DNA of 64,000 nucleotides from Curtobacterium herbarum (GTDB lineage Bacteria > Actinomycetota > Actinomycetes > Actinomycetales > Microbacteriaceae), in contig NZ_JAFBBT010000001.1 of assembly GCF_016907335.1 (NCBI RefSeq), positions 1,798,001 through 1,862,000 on the forward strand. Reading direction: 5' to 3'. How positions within the stretch are numbered: position 1 is the first letter of the stretch; each line of letters starts with the position of its first letter. Shown piece by piece: positions 25,056-33,525 of the stretch. Below the pieces are notes generated by a model that was not told where the DNA came from, ran no database searches, and saw only the letters and a program-made list of their open reading frames with translations. The translations under genes were made by a program, and so were the position numbers.

Positions 25056-25086
25056 GAAGCCCCCCGACCGATGGTCGGGGGGCTTC
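25056..25086 (-). terminator. Terminator downstream of tRNA-Gly
   Basis: The stem GAAGCCCCCCGAC pairs with GTCGGGGGGCTTC around a short CGAT-type loop, a 13-bp GC-rich stem. It lies nine bases past the 3-prime end of the tRNA gene on the minus strand, so it should end the tRNA transcript. Confidence 0.85.
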
Positions 25087-25094
25087 TCGTACCG

Positions 25095-25166
25095 AGCGGA
25101 TGACGAGATTCGAACTCGCGACCCTCACCTTGGCAAGGTGATGCGCTACCACTGCGCCACATCCGC
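25095..25166 (-). tRNA. tRNA-Gly (anticodon GCC)
   Basis: 72 bases on the minus strand. The acceptor stem GCGGATG pairs with CATCCGC, followed by discriminator T; CCA is not encoded. The anticodon stem-loop TCACC-TTGCCAA-GGTGA gives GCC, and the T loop has the standard GTTCGAATC. A -10-like TACAGT lies upstream on the same strand (complement of 25198-25203), matching the one ahead of the tRNA cluster at 33078. The gene is identical to the second tRNA-Gly at 32949-33020. Confidence 0.95.
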
Positions 25167-25301
25167 ATGCTGCTCACCGGGGTGACCAACGTCGTCAACT
25201 GTACCTGACGACCGGGGTGGTGCGGGCCTCCCGACCGCGTGTCGGGCGTGCCGGACGGAAGTCGCGCTCCCGACCGGCGACCCGAGACTATTGTCGGAGA
25301 C

Positions 25302-26693
25302 GTGACGACGACGTTCCGACGCAGCTCCCCGTCCGCCCTCGGCATCGACGCAGCCGGCGTCGACCGGCTGGTCTCCGCCCTCGAGGGCGCGCCCGGCGTC
25401 GAGCCGCACAGCATCATGGTCCTCCGGCACGGCGAGGTCGCCGCCGAGGGGTGGTGGGCCCCCTTCGCCGCCGACCGGGTGCATCTGCTCTACTCAATGA
25501 GCAAGAGCTTCACGGCAGCGGCCGTCGGCATCGCCGTGCGCGCCGGGCTCATCGACCTCGACGCCACGGTCATCAGCCACTTCCCGGAGCTCGACGCCGA
25601 GGTCACCGACGACCGCACCAGGCGGATGCGGGTCCGGCACCTGCTGGCGATGGCGAGCGGGCACCGGACCGAGACGATCGACCGGGCACGGCGGCTCGAC
25701 CCGACGAACACCGTCCGCGGGTTCCTGCTGCTGCCGGTCGACGAGGAGCCCGGCACCGTCTTCGCCTACAACCAGCCGTGCACGTACACCCTCGGCGAGA
25801 TCGTCCGACGGGTCAGCGGGACGTCGTTGCTCGGCTACCTCGGCCCGCGGCTGTTCGCGCCGCTCGGCATCGACGACTTCTCGTGGCGGCGGGACGACTC
25901 CGGCGCCGAACTCGGGTACAGCGGCGGCTACACGACGACCGCCGCCATCGCGGCCCTGGGCCAGCTGTACCTGCAGGGCGGTGTGTGGAACGGCGAACGT
26001 CTGCTCGACGAGGACTGGGTCGCCGCGGCCACCAGCACGCGCGTGCCGAACCCGGACGAGGCCAACCCGGACTGGTCCGTCGGCTACGGGTTCCAGTTCT
26101 GGATGGCGCGGCACGGGTTCCGCGGCGACGGTGCGTACGGGCAGTTCTGCATCGTGCTGCCGGAGCAGGACGTCGTCGTCGCGATGACCGGCCAGAGCCT
26201 CGACATGCAGGCAGTCCTCGACGCGGTGTGGGCGCACCTGTTGCCGGCGGTCGACCGGCCGGGATCGGCCGGGGACGACGAGCGCCTGCACGGACGACTC
26301 GCCGGACTCGCACTCCCCCCGGTGCACGGCGACCCGCTCGGCGACCTGCCGGCGGGGTCCGTCGCCACGCCCGACGCTCCGTCGACGCGCATCGGCGCCG
26401 GCCTGGAGGCCCTGCACCTGTCCCAGGACACCGAGCGCGGGTGGGTGCTCACCCTCCGCGACGCGTGGGGCGAGGTCACGGCTCCGGTCGGCGACGGCTC
26501 GTGGCTGGTCGCCGGGGCGACGGCGACGAGCGGTGCGCGGACCGGCGACGTCGTCGCGATCGACGTCCGGTTCGTGGAGACCCCGCACCTGCTGCACGTG
26601 CGGTGGGACCTGGCGACGGGAAGCGCCTCGGCAGCGTGGGAGACCGAGCCGCTGCACGACGCCGTCTCGACCCTGCACCGTCCGACAGACTGA
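25302..26693 (+). CDS. Serine hydrolase, beta-lactamase (class C)/esterase family
   Basis: 463 residues from GTG 25302; the longer in-frame start at 25239 has no support, while GACTATTGT just ahead looks like a -10 of a nearly leaderless message. Active-site motifs: Ser65-x-x-Lys68 in YSMSKSF and Tyr156-Asn157 in FAYNQPCTY. The HLLAMASGH segment after the SxxK helix is typical of class-C-like peptidases and esterases. The last 130 residues form an extra beta domain ending in [12 protein letters not shown]. There is no signal peptide, so it is likely a cytoplasmic esterase or D-aminopeptidase-like enzyme rather than an antibiotic-degrading one. Confidence 0.88.
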   Translation: MTTTFRRSSPSALGIDAAGVDRLVSALEGAPGVEPHSIMVLRHGEVAAEGWWAPFAADRVHLLYSMSKSFTAAAVGIAVRAGLIDLDATVISHFPELDAEVTDDRTRRMRVRHLLAMASGHRTETIDRARRLDPTNTVRGFLLLPVDEEPGTVFAYNQPCTYTLGEIVRRVSGTSLLGYLGPRLFAPLGIDDFSWRRDDSGAELGYSGGYTTTAAIAALGQLYLQGGVWNGERLLDEDWVAAATSTRVPNPDEANPDWSVGYGFQFWMARHGFRGDGAYGQFCIVLPEQDVVVAMTGQSLDMQAVLDAVWAHLLPAVDRPGSAGDDERLHGRLAGLALPPVHGDPLGDLPAGSVATPDAPSTRIGAGLEALHLSQDTERGWVLTLRDAWGEVTAPVGDGSWLVAGATATSGARTGDVVAIDVRFVETPHLLHVRWDLATGSASAAWETEPLHDAVSTLHRPTD

Positions 26694-26694
26694 G

Positions 26695-26738
26695 CGACTG
26701 CGTCCGGAGCGGCTGCGTCCGGAGCGACTTCGTTCGAG
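26695..26738. repeat. Three 15-bp degenerate tandem units directly after the serine hydrolase stop
   Basis: Units at 26695-26709 (GCGACTGCGTCCGGA), 26710-26724 (one mismatch) and 26725-26738 (diverged, one base shorter). The array begins one base after the TGA of the serine hydrolase gene. No hairpin or gene explains it. Confidence 0.7.
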
Positions 26739-26862
26739 TCTTCGCAGCACGACACGCGCTCCTCCTCCTGCACTTCTCAGCGCGACCGCGCACGCTGGCT
26801 GCGACGTGCCGCCCATCGGGGGACGGACCCGCCGCGTCGGACGACGTCTCGAGGAGTCAGCT

Positions 26863-29169
26863 GTGCAGAACGACGGAACCGACACCTGCCCACACCACAT
26901 GGACGGCGAACTACCGGCCGGGGGCGACCACCTCGGCGGCAGCTTCGGCGACGCCCCGACGCTCGAGAGCTGGTACCCGCAGCGCCTCCGGGTCGAGCTG
27001 CTGCACCGGAACGGCATCGACGCCGATCCGCTGGGTGCCGACTTCGACTACGCCGCGGCCTTCGCCACGATCGACCTCGACGAGCTCAAGCGTGAGATCA
27101 CCACGCTGCTGACGACCTCGGTCGACTGGTGGCCCGCCGACTACGGCAACTACGGCCCGCAGATGGTGCGGATGGCCTGGCACGCAGCCGGCACCTACCG
27201 CATCGCCGACGGCCGGGGTGGCGCCGGCACGGCCATGCAGCGCTTCGCACCGATCGGCAGCTGGTGGGACAACGGCAACACCGACAAGTCGCGGCGGTTG
27301 CTGCAGCCGATCAAGCGCAAGTACGGCAACGCGCTGTCCTGGGCGGACCTGATGGTGCTGACCGGCAACTGCTCGCTGGAGCTGATGGGCCTGCCCACCT
27401 ACGGCTTCGGCGGCGGACGGCTGGACGCGTGGGAGCCGGACGACGGCACGTGGTGGGGACCCGAGGTGTGGGACCCGCACCAGGCACACCAGGGCGACGA
27501 CATGGTCTCGCGTGACGAGCGGTGGACCGGGCAGAACGGCGACGCCGACTACGACCTGCAGAGCCCGCTCGCCGCGTCCCACCAGGCGCTCATCTACGTC
27601 AACCCGGAGGGCCCGTACGCGAACGGCGACCCGATGGGCTCGGCCCGCGACATCCGCATCACCTTCACCCGGATGGCGATGAACGACGAGGAGACCGTCG
27701 CGCTCATCGCCGGCGGCCACGCGTTCGGCAAGAGCCACGGTCAGGTGCCCGCCGCGGACATCGGACCCTCCCCCGAGCTCGCACCGATCGAGTCGATGGG
27801 CCTCGGATGGCACAACCCGGTCGGCACCGGCAACGGGCAGTACACCTCCACCAACGGCATCGAGGGCAGCTGGACCCCGAACCCGACGCAGTGGGACAAC
27901 ACGTACCTGGAGAACCTCTTCACGTACGACTTCGAGCAGACGACGAGCCCGGCCGGGGCGCTGCAGTGGACCCCGACCGACCCGGACGCCCCGAAGACGC
28001 CCGATGCGCACGTGCCCGGGCAGATGAACCCGCTGATGATGATGACCTCGGACATCGCGCTGAAGGTCGACCCGGCCTACCGGGAGGTCTGCGAACGCTT
28101 CCTCGCCGACTTCGACCTGTTCACGCTCGCGTTCTCGAAGGCCTGGTACAAGCTGACGCACCGTGACATGGGCCCGAAGCACCGCTACCTCGGCCCGGAG
28201 GTCACCATCGCCGACGACCTGCTCTGGCAGGACCCGCTGCCCGAGGCCGAGGGTGCGCCCCTCGACGCGTCCGACGTCGCCGCACTGCAGCTGGCGACGC
28301 TCGCGACCGGGCAGTCCGTGTCCGACCTCGTCTTCACCGCGTTCTCGGCGGCCTCGACCTACCGCGATAGCGACAAGCGCGGCGGCGCGAACGGCGGTCG
28401 GCTGGCCCTTGCACCGCAGAAGGACTGGGCGGTGAACCGCCGCACGGTCCCCGTGGTCGCGGCCCTCCGCCAGGTCCAGGCGGACTTCACCCGCACCTCC
28501 GGCAAGCAGGTGTCGCTGGCGGACCTCATCGTCCTGGGCGGCTGCGCGGCGGTCGAGCAGGCGGCCCGGGCAGCCGGCACCGAGACGACGGTGCCGTTCA
28601 CGCCCGGCCGCGTCGACACCACGCAGGAGCTCACCGACGTCGAGATGTTCGAGTGGCTGCGCCCGGTCGCCGACGGGTTCCGGAACTTCCTGTCACCGCG
28701 CTTCGCCGAGTTCGCACCCGGCGTCGCCCCCGAGTCCGTGTTCCTGGACAAGGCGAACCTGCTCACGCTGACCGCTCCGGAGTGGACGGTGCTCACCGCT
28801 GGCCTCCGCTCCCTCGGCGCGAACTGGGACGGCTCGGACACCGGCGTGCTCACCGACCGGGTCGGCGTGCTCAGCACCGACTGGTTCGTGCACCTCACCG
28901 ACACGGACCTCGACTGGACGCCGGACGACGAGTCGGAGACGACCTTCACCGGCCGGACGAAGGCGACGGGCGAGGCCCGGTTCACCGCCACCCGCCACGA
29001 CCTGCTCTTCGGCTCGAACGCGCAGCTGCGCTCGATCGTGGACGCGTACGCGGGTGCCGACGGCCAGGAGCGCTTCATCCGCGACTTCGTCCGCGTCTGG
29101 GACAAGGTCATGATGCTCGACCGCTTCGACGTCAAGGGGCACCGCCGGTACGGACCGATGGCGGCCTGA
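26863..29169 (+). CDS. katG: Catalase-peroxidase KatG
   Basis: 768 residues from GTG 26863, with GAGGAG six bases upstream. The N-terminal half keeps distal Arg103, Trp106 and His107 ([13 protein letters not shown]), proximal His286 ([13 protein letters not shown]), and the Trp106-Tyr245-Met271 crosslink residues ([18 protein letters not shown]) needed for catalase activity. The C-terminal half is the usual haem-free duplicate. The enzyme destroys hydrogen peroxide in the cytoplasm. No furA-type regulator lies next to it; 170 bp of non-coding DNA and a tandem repeat lie upstream. A perfect 48-base hairpin follows. Confidence 0.97.
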   Translation: MQNDGTDTCPHHMDGELPAGGDHLGGSFGDAPTLESWYPQRLRVELLHRNGIDADPLGADFDYAAAFATIDLDELKREITTLLTTSVDWWPADYGNYGPQMVRMAWHAAGTYRIADGRGGAGTAMQRFAPIGSWWDNGNTDKSRRLLQPIKRKYGNALSWADLMVLTGNCSLELMGLPTYGFGGGRLDAWEPDDGTWWGPEVWDPHQAHQGDDMVSRDERWTGQNGDADYDLQSPLAASHQALIYVNPEGPYANGDPMGSARDIRITFTRMAMNDEETVALIAGGHAFGKSHGQVPAADIGPSPELAPIESMGLGWHNPVGTGNGQYTSTNGIEGSWTPNPTQWDNTYLENLFTYDFEQTTSPAGALQWTPTDPDAPKTPDAHVPGQMNPLMMMTSDIALKVDPAYREVCERFLADFDLFTLAFSKAWYKLTHRDMGPKHRYLGPEVTIADDLLWQDPLPEAEGAPLDASDVAALQLATLATGQSVSDLVFTAFSAASTYRDSDKRGGANGGRLALAPQKDWAVNRRTVPVVAALRQVQADFTRTSGKQVSLADLIVLGGCAAVEQAARAAGTETTVPFTPGRVDTTQELTDVEMFEWLRPVADGFRNFLSPRFAEFAPGVAPESVFLDKANLLTLTAPEWTVLTAGLRSLGANWDGSDTGVLTDRVGVLSTDWFVHLTDTDLDWTPDDESETTFTGRTKATGEARFTATRHDLLFGSNAQLRSIVDAYAGADGQERFIRDFVRVWDKVMMLDRFDVKGHRRYGPMAA

Positions 29170-29197
29170 CCGCGTCGGGTCGCGGACGCGACCACGT

Positions 29198-29245
29198 GAC
29201 GGACGGGAGGCCCGGTACCAGCTGGTACCGGGCCTCCCGTCCGTC
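29198..29245. terminator. 48-base perfect hairpin terminator, CGGGAGGCCCG type
   Basis: A perfect palindrome with 22-base arms (GACGGACGGGAGGCCCGGTACC and its complement in two halves) and an AGCT centre follows katG by 28 bases. It is almost identical to the hairpin at 13905-13952. The stem strength implies a transcription terminator even without a T-run. Confidence 0.8.
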
Positions 29246-29313
29246 GTCGGTGCGGGTGACCGAGACCGATCCGACGGGTGACGTGGGCGCGCGGTCGTGC
29301 CACGCTGGAGGGC

Positions 29314-29802
29314 ATGACGACCGACCTGGTGACCCTGGCCCGAGACGTGGCGACCCGCGCGCACGCGGGCCAGGTCGACAAGGCCGGTCGGCCGTACATC
29401 GAGCACCCGACGGCGGTGGCAGGACGGCTCAGCACCGAGGACGAACAGGTCGTCGGGTTCCTGCACGACGTCGTCGAGGACACCGGCGGCACGCTCGCCC
29501 AGCTGCGGTCGGCGGGGTTCTCGGTCGAGCAGGTGCTCGCCGTCGACGCGGTCACGAAGCGTCGTGGGGAGACGCTCGAGCAGTCGATCGCGCGGGTCGT
29601 GGACGATCCGTCGGGCGTCGCGCTGCGGGTGAAGCGTGCGGACGTCAGCCACAACGCCGACCCGGCACGGCTCAGCGCACTCGGCGCACTCCACGGTGAC
29701 GCGACCCGGACTCGCCTGCAGGAGAAGTACGAACGGACGGCCGTCCTGCTCGGGACGACCCTGCCGGCGGTCCTCGCCGAGTTCGGGGTGGCGGCGGAGT
29801 GA
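29314..29802 (+). CDS. HD-domain phosphohydrolase (RelA/SpoT HD-like)
   Basis: 162 residues; ATG 29314 follows CTGGAGG. Metal-binding residues: His31 in YIEHPTAVA, His51-Asp52 in FLHDVVEDT and Asp in RVKRADVSHN near residue 103. The spacing matches the hydrolase domain of SpoT and Mesh1-type stand-alone (p)ppGpp hydrolases, though other nucleotides are possible. No synthetase domain is attached. It overlaps the next gene by 4 bp. Confidence 0.87.
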   Translation: MTTDLVTLARDVATRAHAGQVDKAGRPYIEHPTAVAGRLSTEDEQVVGFLHDVVEDTGGTLAQLRSAGFSVEQVLAVDAVTKRRGETLEQSIARVVDDPSGVALRVKRADVSHNADPARLSALGALHGDATRTRLQEKYERTAVLLGTTLPAVLAEFGVAAE

Positions 29803-30293
29803 CCACGACGAGCGAACCGCGGACGACCCGGCTGCACGTGAGCCGGGCACTCGTCGCCGCCGCCGCGCTGTCGTGGGTGCCGGCACTGGTCGTCGTCCTC
29901 GTGCGGACCACCTGGACCGGTGCGCCGACGCGGATCCCGGTGCACTGGTCGGGCGCCGGCGCGGACCAGTGGGGCTCGACGTCGTCGCTGTTCTGGACGC
30001 TGCTCGTGCCGGGGCTGGCGGGCGCGGTCCTCTGCTCGGTGCTCGCCGTGCCGCTGTCCGCCGACGTCAGCCGCCTCGGCGCCGCCGGGGTCATGGGTGG
30101 CATCACCGCCGGCACCGGGGCGATCACGACTGTGTGGGTCGCGGCACTGCTGAGCGCCGCACGGGTGCCGGCACCGTTCCTCGTCGTGCTGGGTGCGGTC
30201 GTCTGGGGCGGGGTCGTGTTCGGCGTGTGTCTGCTGCGGGGAGCGGGCAGGTCGTCCCCGGCGACCAGTCCCGACGTGCCGGGCCCTCGCTGA
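29799..30293 (+). CDS. DUF1648-like membrane protein
   Basis: 164 residues from GTG 29799. Four hydrophobic segments are visible (about 17-36, 60-84, 92-114, 122-145). Between the first and second lies IPVHWSGAGADQWGS, which matches the DUF1648 signature (I-P-x-H-(W/F)-x-x-x-G-x-x-D). Such proteins resemble the N-terminal part of SdpI-like immunity proteins, but function is not known. Translation is coupled to the HD-domain gene. Confidence 0.8.
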   Translation: MTTTSEPRTTRLHVSRALVAAAALSWVPALVVVLVRTTWTGAPTRIPVHWSGAGADQWGSTSSLFWTLLVPGLAGAVLCSVLAVPLSADVSRLGAAGVMGGITAGTGAITTVWVAALLSAARVPAPFLVVLGAVVWGGVVFGVCLLRGAGRSSPATSPDVPGPR

Positions 30294-30317
30294 GCGCTGA
30301 CGTCGCGCGGACCGCCG

Positions 30318-30902
30318 TCACGCCGCCGGCTGTCGGCGCGCGACGTCGGCCGTGTCGAGGACCGCGAGGAACCGGCGGCGGCGACGGTCCTGCACGAGCG
30401 CAGTGACGACCGCGGCGACGACGAGCCCGACGGCGACGACGAAGAGGACGATGGTGAAGCCCTCCACCTCGGTGCCCTCGAGCATCCGGGCCACCTGGTT
30501 CATCCCGATCGAGAGCCCGAGGCCGGCGTTCTGCACCGCATCGACCACGATGTTGTCCCGCGACGCGCGGGCGTACTCCGCGGCCACCCGCCGGTCGTCC
30601 TCGCTCAGCCCGTCCACGGACCCGCGCCGTACCGCCCGGCGCAGTCGACGAGGAGCATCGACGTCGCCGAAGCGCCGCCCGTTGGACCAGCTCGTCCCGA
30701 GCGACGCCCGCAGCGTGAACGCTGTGATCACGACGGCGAGGCCGGCGATCGAGAACCCGAACGCCACGGACCGCCAGTCGAACCCTGCGGCCAGGCTGAT
30801 GAGCAGGCTCCCCAGGACAGCAGCGCTCAGCCCGACCCCCAGCAGGCGGGTGACGACGACCCGCATCACCAGGCGTCCGTCCCCGTTCGTCACACTGCGC
30901 AC
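30318..30902 (-). CDS. Membrane protein of unknown function
   Basis: 194 residues from GTG 30902, with GAGGGGGC upstream. Two helices lie near the N-terminus (about 17-60), then a charged Arg-rich cytoplasmic region (75-125), and a pair of helices separated by an Asn-containing loop (about 122-165), ending in a basic tail. I do not recognise the family. The stop lies 24 bp from the convergent DUF1648-like gene. Its start is divergent from the frameshifted gene at 31065. Confidence 0.7.
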   Translation of the reverse strand: MRSVTNGDGRLVMRVVVTRLLGVGLSAAVLGSLLISLAAGFDWRSVAFGFSIAGLAVVITAFTLRASLGTSWSNGRRFGDVDAPRRLRRAVRRGSVDGLSEDDRRVAAEYARASRDNIVVDAVQNAGLGLSIGMNQVARMLEGTEVEGFTIVLFVVAVGLVVAAVVTALVQDRRRRRFLAVLDTADVARRQPAA

Positions 30903-31064
30903 GGTGCCCCCTCGGTGTCGGTCGTCCCGAGCCTACGCAGTGTCCGGCGGGGCAGTCCCCCACCCGGCATTCTGCTTGACTGGATGCCGCCGGACAGGGA
31001 ACCCGCGCATCGCGCCGCATCTTCGAAGGTGGCCAGCGCACCACGAAGCACAGGGGGGGCCACT

Positions 31065-31846
31065 TTGGCCGCACTCACCACCCGAGAACGCAACCGCCGG
31101 GGCACGCAGTACGTCCTGGGGGCGGTCGTCGGCATCGCGCTCATCACGACCTTCGTCGCGCACCGGCAGCTGCTCAGCAGCAACCCGTTGACCTTCTGGC
31201 TGCCGACCGTCGTCGGCCTCGCGTACGGGTCGCTGCTGTGGGGGTTCGGCAGCCGGCGGAACTCGAAATGGCTGTCCAACCTGACACCGGCTGGATGGCT
31301 CATCGTCTTCTGGGCGCTGTTGGCGACGAGAGTCGTCTCAGCACCGGCATGGTTCATCGCCGTGATGATCGGCGCCGTCGCGGTCAGGGCCCTGTTCCCG
31401 GAGAAGCCTGCCCCGTCCTCGGTGAAGAAGGTCGCCGTCGAGGACGTCCGTCCGGGTCCGGGTCCGGGTCCGGGTCCGGGTCCGGGTCCGAGTCCGAGTC
31501 CGAGGTCACCGCAACACCGACGACTCACGGCGCTGGACGCCGGACAGCCGCCGCAGTCACCGTGTCCGCCGCGGGCGGGGCGCCCGTGTTCCGTCTCTCG
31601 GAACTCGCCGGGTTCTTCGACCAGGAGATCGCCACGGCCGAATCGGTCGCTGGCCCGCTGACGTTCCTCACCCGAACTGGCATCGCCGCCCCGGACTCCA
31701 TCGTCGGAGAAGCAACCGCTGACCTGCCCGACGGCACCCTCGTACTCCTCTCCGTCGCCGTCGAAGACACCCACCCATCCACGGTCTTCACCGCAAGCGA
31801 AGCGGCATCGTTCGAGCGCTGGGTCCGCTCCCTCCCGGAGGACTGA
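31065..31846 (+). pseudogene. Membrane protein gene split by a frameshift in a TCCGGG repeat
   Basis: The frame beginning at TTG 31065 (G-run Shine-Dalgarno at 31053-31059) encodes a charged N-terminus and four convincing membrane helices (about residues 15-115), then enters a Pro-Gly run at 31451. After the repeat that frame becomes Arg/Pro/Ser-rich junk and stops at 31661. The frame one base back is open from 31238 and, after the repeat, encodes a well-formed soluble domain (PVFRLSELAGFFDQE ... ERWVRSLPED) ending at 31846. One missing base in the repeat would join the two into one protein of about 260 residues. This may be a real mutation, slippage-driven on/off switching, or a sequencing error. 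Function unknown. Confidence 0.7.
31451..31504. repeat. Hexanucleotide array (TCCGGG)6(TCCGAG)3
   Basis: Nine perfect 6-bp units: six TCCGGG from 31451 to 31486, then three TCCGAG from 31487 to 31504. It encodes Pro-Gly in one frame and Ser-Gly/Ser-Glu in the next, and marks the point where coding quality changes frame in the surrounding gene. Six-base unit changes alone keep frame, so the shift needs a 1- or 2-base change. Confidence 0.95.
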
Positions 31847-32034
31847 GCACGGCGGGTACCCGTACCGGTGGGCGTTGCCTGCCGGCGTCACCCCGGCCTC
31901 AAGAACCCGCCGGCCACGCGGCGAATGGACCCGGACCAGGTGGCGGACGCGTGGCGAAGGTCCGCAGCGATGTGAGCAAGGTCGTCCCTGGCGAGAGGTT
32001 CCTCCCGTGGTGCTGCTGGCGGAGGAGCCCGGTG

Positions 32035-32439
32035 CTACTTCGTGGCGTGGTAGACCGCTTGCACGACCGCTGCGGAGAGCTCGAACGCAGCGAGCCCGCC
32101 GGGGAGCATGGCGATGACGGCGGCGGGGACCGCCCACAGCTGGTGCAACCAGGGCTGACCGCCCGCCTTCGTGTGCGCCATCGCCTGGAACGAGGTCGCG
32201 GAAACGAGCACAGCCCATGCCGCGGTCATGCAGACGATGGCCAGGAAGGAGTAGTCGCCGGAGAGCAGTGGGATGAGCAACGGCAGGAGGAACATCACGG
32301 GCGCGACGATGAACCCCGTCCGTGCCGTAACCCGGAAGGCCTTCCGACGCGTGTTCATCACGGCGATGGTGCGCTGGTCGGGTTCTTCTTCCGGCCAAGA
32401 GAAGGACGGGGACGGTGCGCCGTCAGCGGCCTCGGGCAT
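32035..32439 (-). CDS. Small membrane protein of unknown function
   Basis: 134 residues from ATG 32439, with GAAGGAAC seven bases upstream. The first 35 residues are acidic and Pro/Ser-rich. Three hydrophobic segments follow (about 42-61, 66-85 and 100-125). No family motif is evident. About 190 bp between it and the frameshifted gene (31847-32034) hold nothing I can identify. Base composition is slightly lower in GC than in neighbouring genes. Confidence 0.65.
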   Translation of the reverse strand: MPEAADGAPSPSFSWPEEEPDQRTIAVMNTRRKAFRVTARTGFIVAPVMFLLPLLIPLLSGDYSFLAIVCMTAAWAVLVSATSFQAMAHTKAGGQPWLHQLWAVPAAVIAMLPGGLAAFELSAAVVQAVYHATK

Positions 32440-32484
32440 GGGTTGTTCCTTCCAGGCTGTGTGGTCCGACGGGATGTCGATGCG

Positions 32485-32640
32485 TCACGATGATGCTGCG
32501 TGTGCCTGGCTCAGCAGGGACACGATCATCGCGGTCAGGCCGAACGAGAGCACGGCGCCGGGGAGCAAGACGACGACCGTCAGGCTAGACGACGCCCTCG
32601 ACTTCTGGGCGGAGCAGACGATGGCGGCGTATTTGGTCAC
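32485..32640 (-). CDS. Possible 51-residue membrane peptide
   Basis: A short frame from GTG 32640 with one strong hydrophobic segment (LTVVVLLPGAVLSFGLTAMIVSLL). There is no clear ribosome binding site, and it starts only 18 bp beyond the tRNA-cluster terminator. It may be a remnant of a longer membrane-protein gene or a small real gene co-oriented with the one at 32035-32439. Weakly supported. Confidence 0.3.
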   Translation of the reverse strand: MTKYAAIVCSAQKSRASSSLTVVVLLPGAVLSFGLTAMIVSLLSQAHAASS

Positions 32641-32657
32641 ACCGCGCCGGAGAAACA

Positions 32658-32688
32658 CGAAAACCCCCGGGATTCCCGGGGGTTTTCG
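32658..32688 (-). terminator. Terminator of the tRNA Gly-Cys-Val transcript
   Basis: The stem CGAAAACCCCCGGG pairs with CCCGGGGGTTTTCG around a 3-base loop. On the minus strand it follows tRNA-Val by six bases, and a T-rich stretch comes after the stem, giving a good intrinsic terminator. Confidence 0.9.
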
Positions 32689-32693
32689 TTCCG

Positions 32694-32765
32694 TGGGCGA
32701 TACTGGGATCGAACCAGTGACCTCTTCCGTGTCAGGGAAGCGCGCTACCGCTGCGCCAATCGCCC
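32694..32765 (-). tRNA. tRNA-Val (anticodon GAC)
   Basis: 72 bases on the minus strand. The acceptor GGGCGAT pairs with ATCGCCC, with discriminator A. The anticodon arm CTTCC-CTGACAC-GGAAG gives GAC. The T arm has GGTTCGATCCC. CCA is not encoded. It is last in the Gly-Cys-Val transcript, just before the terminator. Confidence 0.96.
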
Positions 32766-32791
32766 AGATGAGTTCCGCCGGAGCGGACTGG

Positions 32792-32862
32792 AGGTGGGGA
32801 CGGGATTCGAACCCGCGTGGACGGCTTTGCAGGCCGCTGCCTCGCCTCTCGGCCACCCCACC
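32792..32862 (-). tRNA. tRNA-Cys (anticodon GCA)
   Basis: 71 bases on the minus strand. The acceptor GGTGGGG pairs with CCCCACC, with discriminator T as expected for Cys. The anticodon loop CTGCAAA gives GCA. The T loop is GGGTTCGAATCCC. CCA is not encoded. It lies between tRNA-Gly and tRNA-Val in one transcript. Confidence 0.96.
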
Positions 32863-32948
32863 ATCAAGGTCCACGTCTGGCGTAGTACCCGATCGGTGGG
32901 ATACCTCTTCTGGAGAGTTGCTGTCTTCCGGAGAAGACAGGCACCTCG

Positions 32949-33020
32949 AGCGGATGACGAGATTCGAACTCGCGACCCTCACCTTGGCAAGGTGATGCGC
33001 TACCACTGCGCCACATCCGC
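32949..33020 (-). tRNA. tRNA-Gly (anticodon GCC), second copy
   Basis: 72 bases on the minus strand, identical to the gene at 25095-25166, with the same acceptor stem, GCC anticodon and T arm. It is first in the tRNA Gly-Cys-Val transcript, about 50 bases downstream of the predicted transcription start. Confidence 0.96.
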
Positions 33021-33077
33021 ATGGTCTGACCTGAGTCACACCGGTGTTGTCCGACCCGCTCTCGCGGCGACTCGTAA

Positions 33078-33106
33078 ACTGTACCCAGTTCACGCTGTTT
33101 CTCCAA
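33078..33106 (-). promoter_or_regulatory. Promoter of the tRNA Gly-Cys-Val operon
   Basis: On the minus strand TTGGAG (complement of 33101-33106) and TACAGT (complement of 33078-33083) are separated by exactly 17 bases, a good housekeeping-sigma promoter. The same TACAGT sits ahead of the other tRNA-Gly gene. Confidence 0.7.
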
Positions 33107-33217
33107 AACCCGTTCCGTTCACCGGGCGTGTCCCCCGGGTTCATGCGGATCGGCGGGGTCTCCACGGGCCTCCAGGGCGCCCGCCCGGCCAGCGACGCGC
33201 GCGACGGGCGGCCGGTG

Positions 33218-33247
33218 TTCCGACCACGGCCGGACATCCGCTACTAT
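33218..33247 (+). promoter_or_regulatory. Promoter of tRNA-Val(CAC)
   Basis: TTCCGA at 33218-33223 and TACTAT at 33242-33247 are separated by 18 bases, with the tRNA starting 22 bases after the -10 box. TACTAT is close to the consensus TATAAT. Confidence 0.55.
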
Positions 33248-33268
33248 CGATCCGCACGCAAGTGCGAC

Positions 33269-33341
33269 GGGCGATTGGCGCAGTTGGTAGCGCGCTTCGT
33301 TCACACCGAAGAGGTCATCAGTTCGAGTCTGGTATCGCCCA
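33269..33341 (+). tRNA. tRNA-Val (anticodon CAC)
   Basis: 73 bases. The acceptor GGGCGAT pairs with ATCGCCC, with discriminator A. The anticodon arm CTTCG-TTCACAC-CGAAG gives CAC. The T arm has AGTTCGAGTCT. CCA is not encoded. It is transcribed away from the Gly-Cys-Val cluster and followed by its own terminator. Confidence 0.96.
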
Positions 33342-33369
33342 CGTGCCCGTTCCGCGCAAGCGGAACACC

Positions 33370-33403
33370 CGAAGAGCCCGACGCCACCGCGTCGGGCTCT
33401 TCG
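33370..33403 (+). terminator. Terminator of tRNA-Val(CAC)
   Basis: A perfect 15-bp stem (CGAAGAGCCCGACGC with GCGTCGGGCTCTTCG) and a CACC loop, 28 bases after the tRNA. It separates the tRNA from the jet operon. Confidence 0.9.
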
Positions 33404-33414
33404 CATCCCGGCAC

Positions 33415-33490
33415 CCGTGCCAATGCGGACCGTGCCGTCGCGGACCGTGCCATCGCGAACCGCGCAGCCATGAACCCGTGCCACCACGAA
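33415..33490. repeat. Five 15-bp degenerate tandem units upstream of jetA
   Basis: Units start at 33415, 33430, 33445 and 33460, with a fifth (one extra base) near 33475. The first three are CCGTGCC followed by (A/G)(A/T)(T/C)GCG(G/A)A and are nearly identical; the last two are diverged. The array fills the space between the tRNA terminator and the start of jetA, where promoter elements of the jet operon would be expected. Confidence 0.75.
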
Positions 33491-33525
33491 CCTGAACCAC
33501 GACCCGTCCGACCACCAGGGGCAGC

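Noticed and set aside
24676..25185. Open frame on the plus strand across 24676-25185
   Set aside because: It runs through the 18-bp tandem repeats, the terminator and the whole tRNA-Gly gene and shows no family resemblance, so it is an artefact of high GC.
25302..26693. Serine hydrolase considered as an antibiotic-resistance beta-lactamase
   Set aside because: There is no signal peptide, and the SxxK/YxN pattern plus an extra C-terminal domain is shared with many esterases and peptidases; resistance cannot be claimed.
32035..33020. tRNA cluster considered as an integrated element boundary
   Set aside because: No integrase or recombinase is present and no clear partial tRNA duplicate (attachment site) was seen; both tRNA-Gly copies are full-length with promoters.
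33415..33490. 15-bp repeats considered as CRISPR or plasmid-type iterons
   Set aside because: There are no spacers, no replication gene is nearby, and the copies are degenerate; better described as a simple tandem array.
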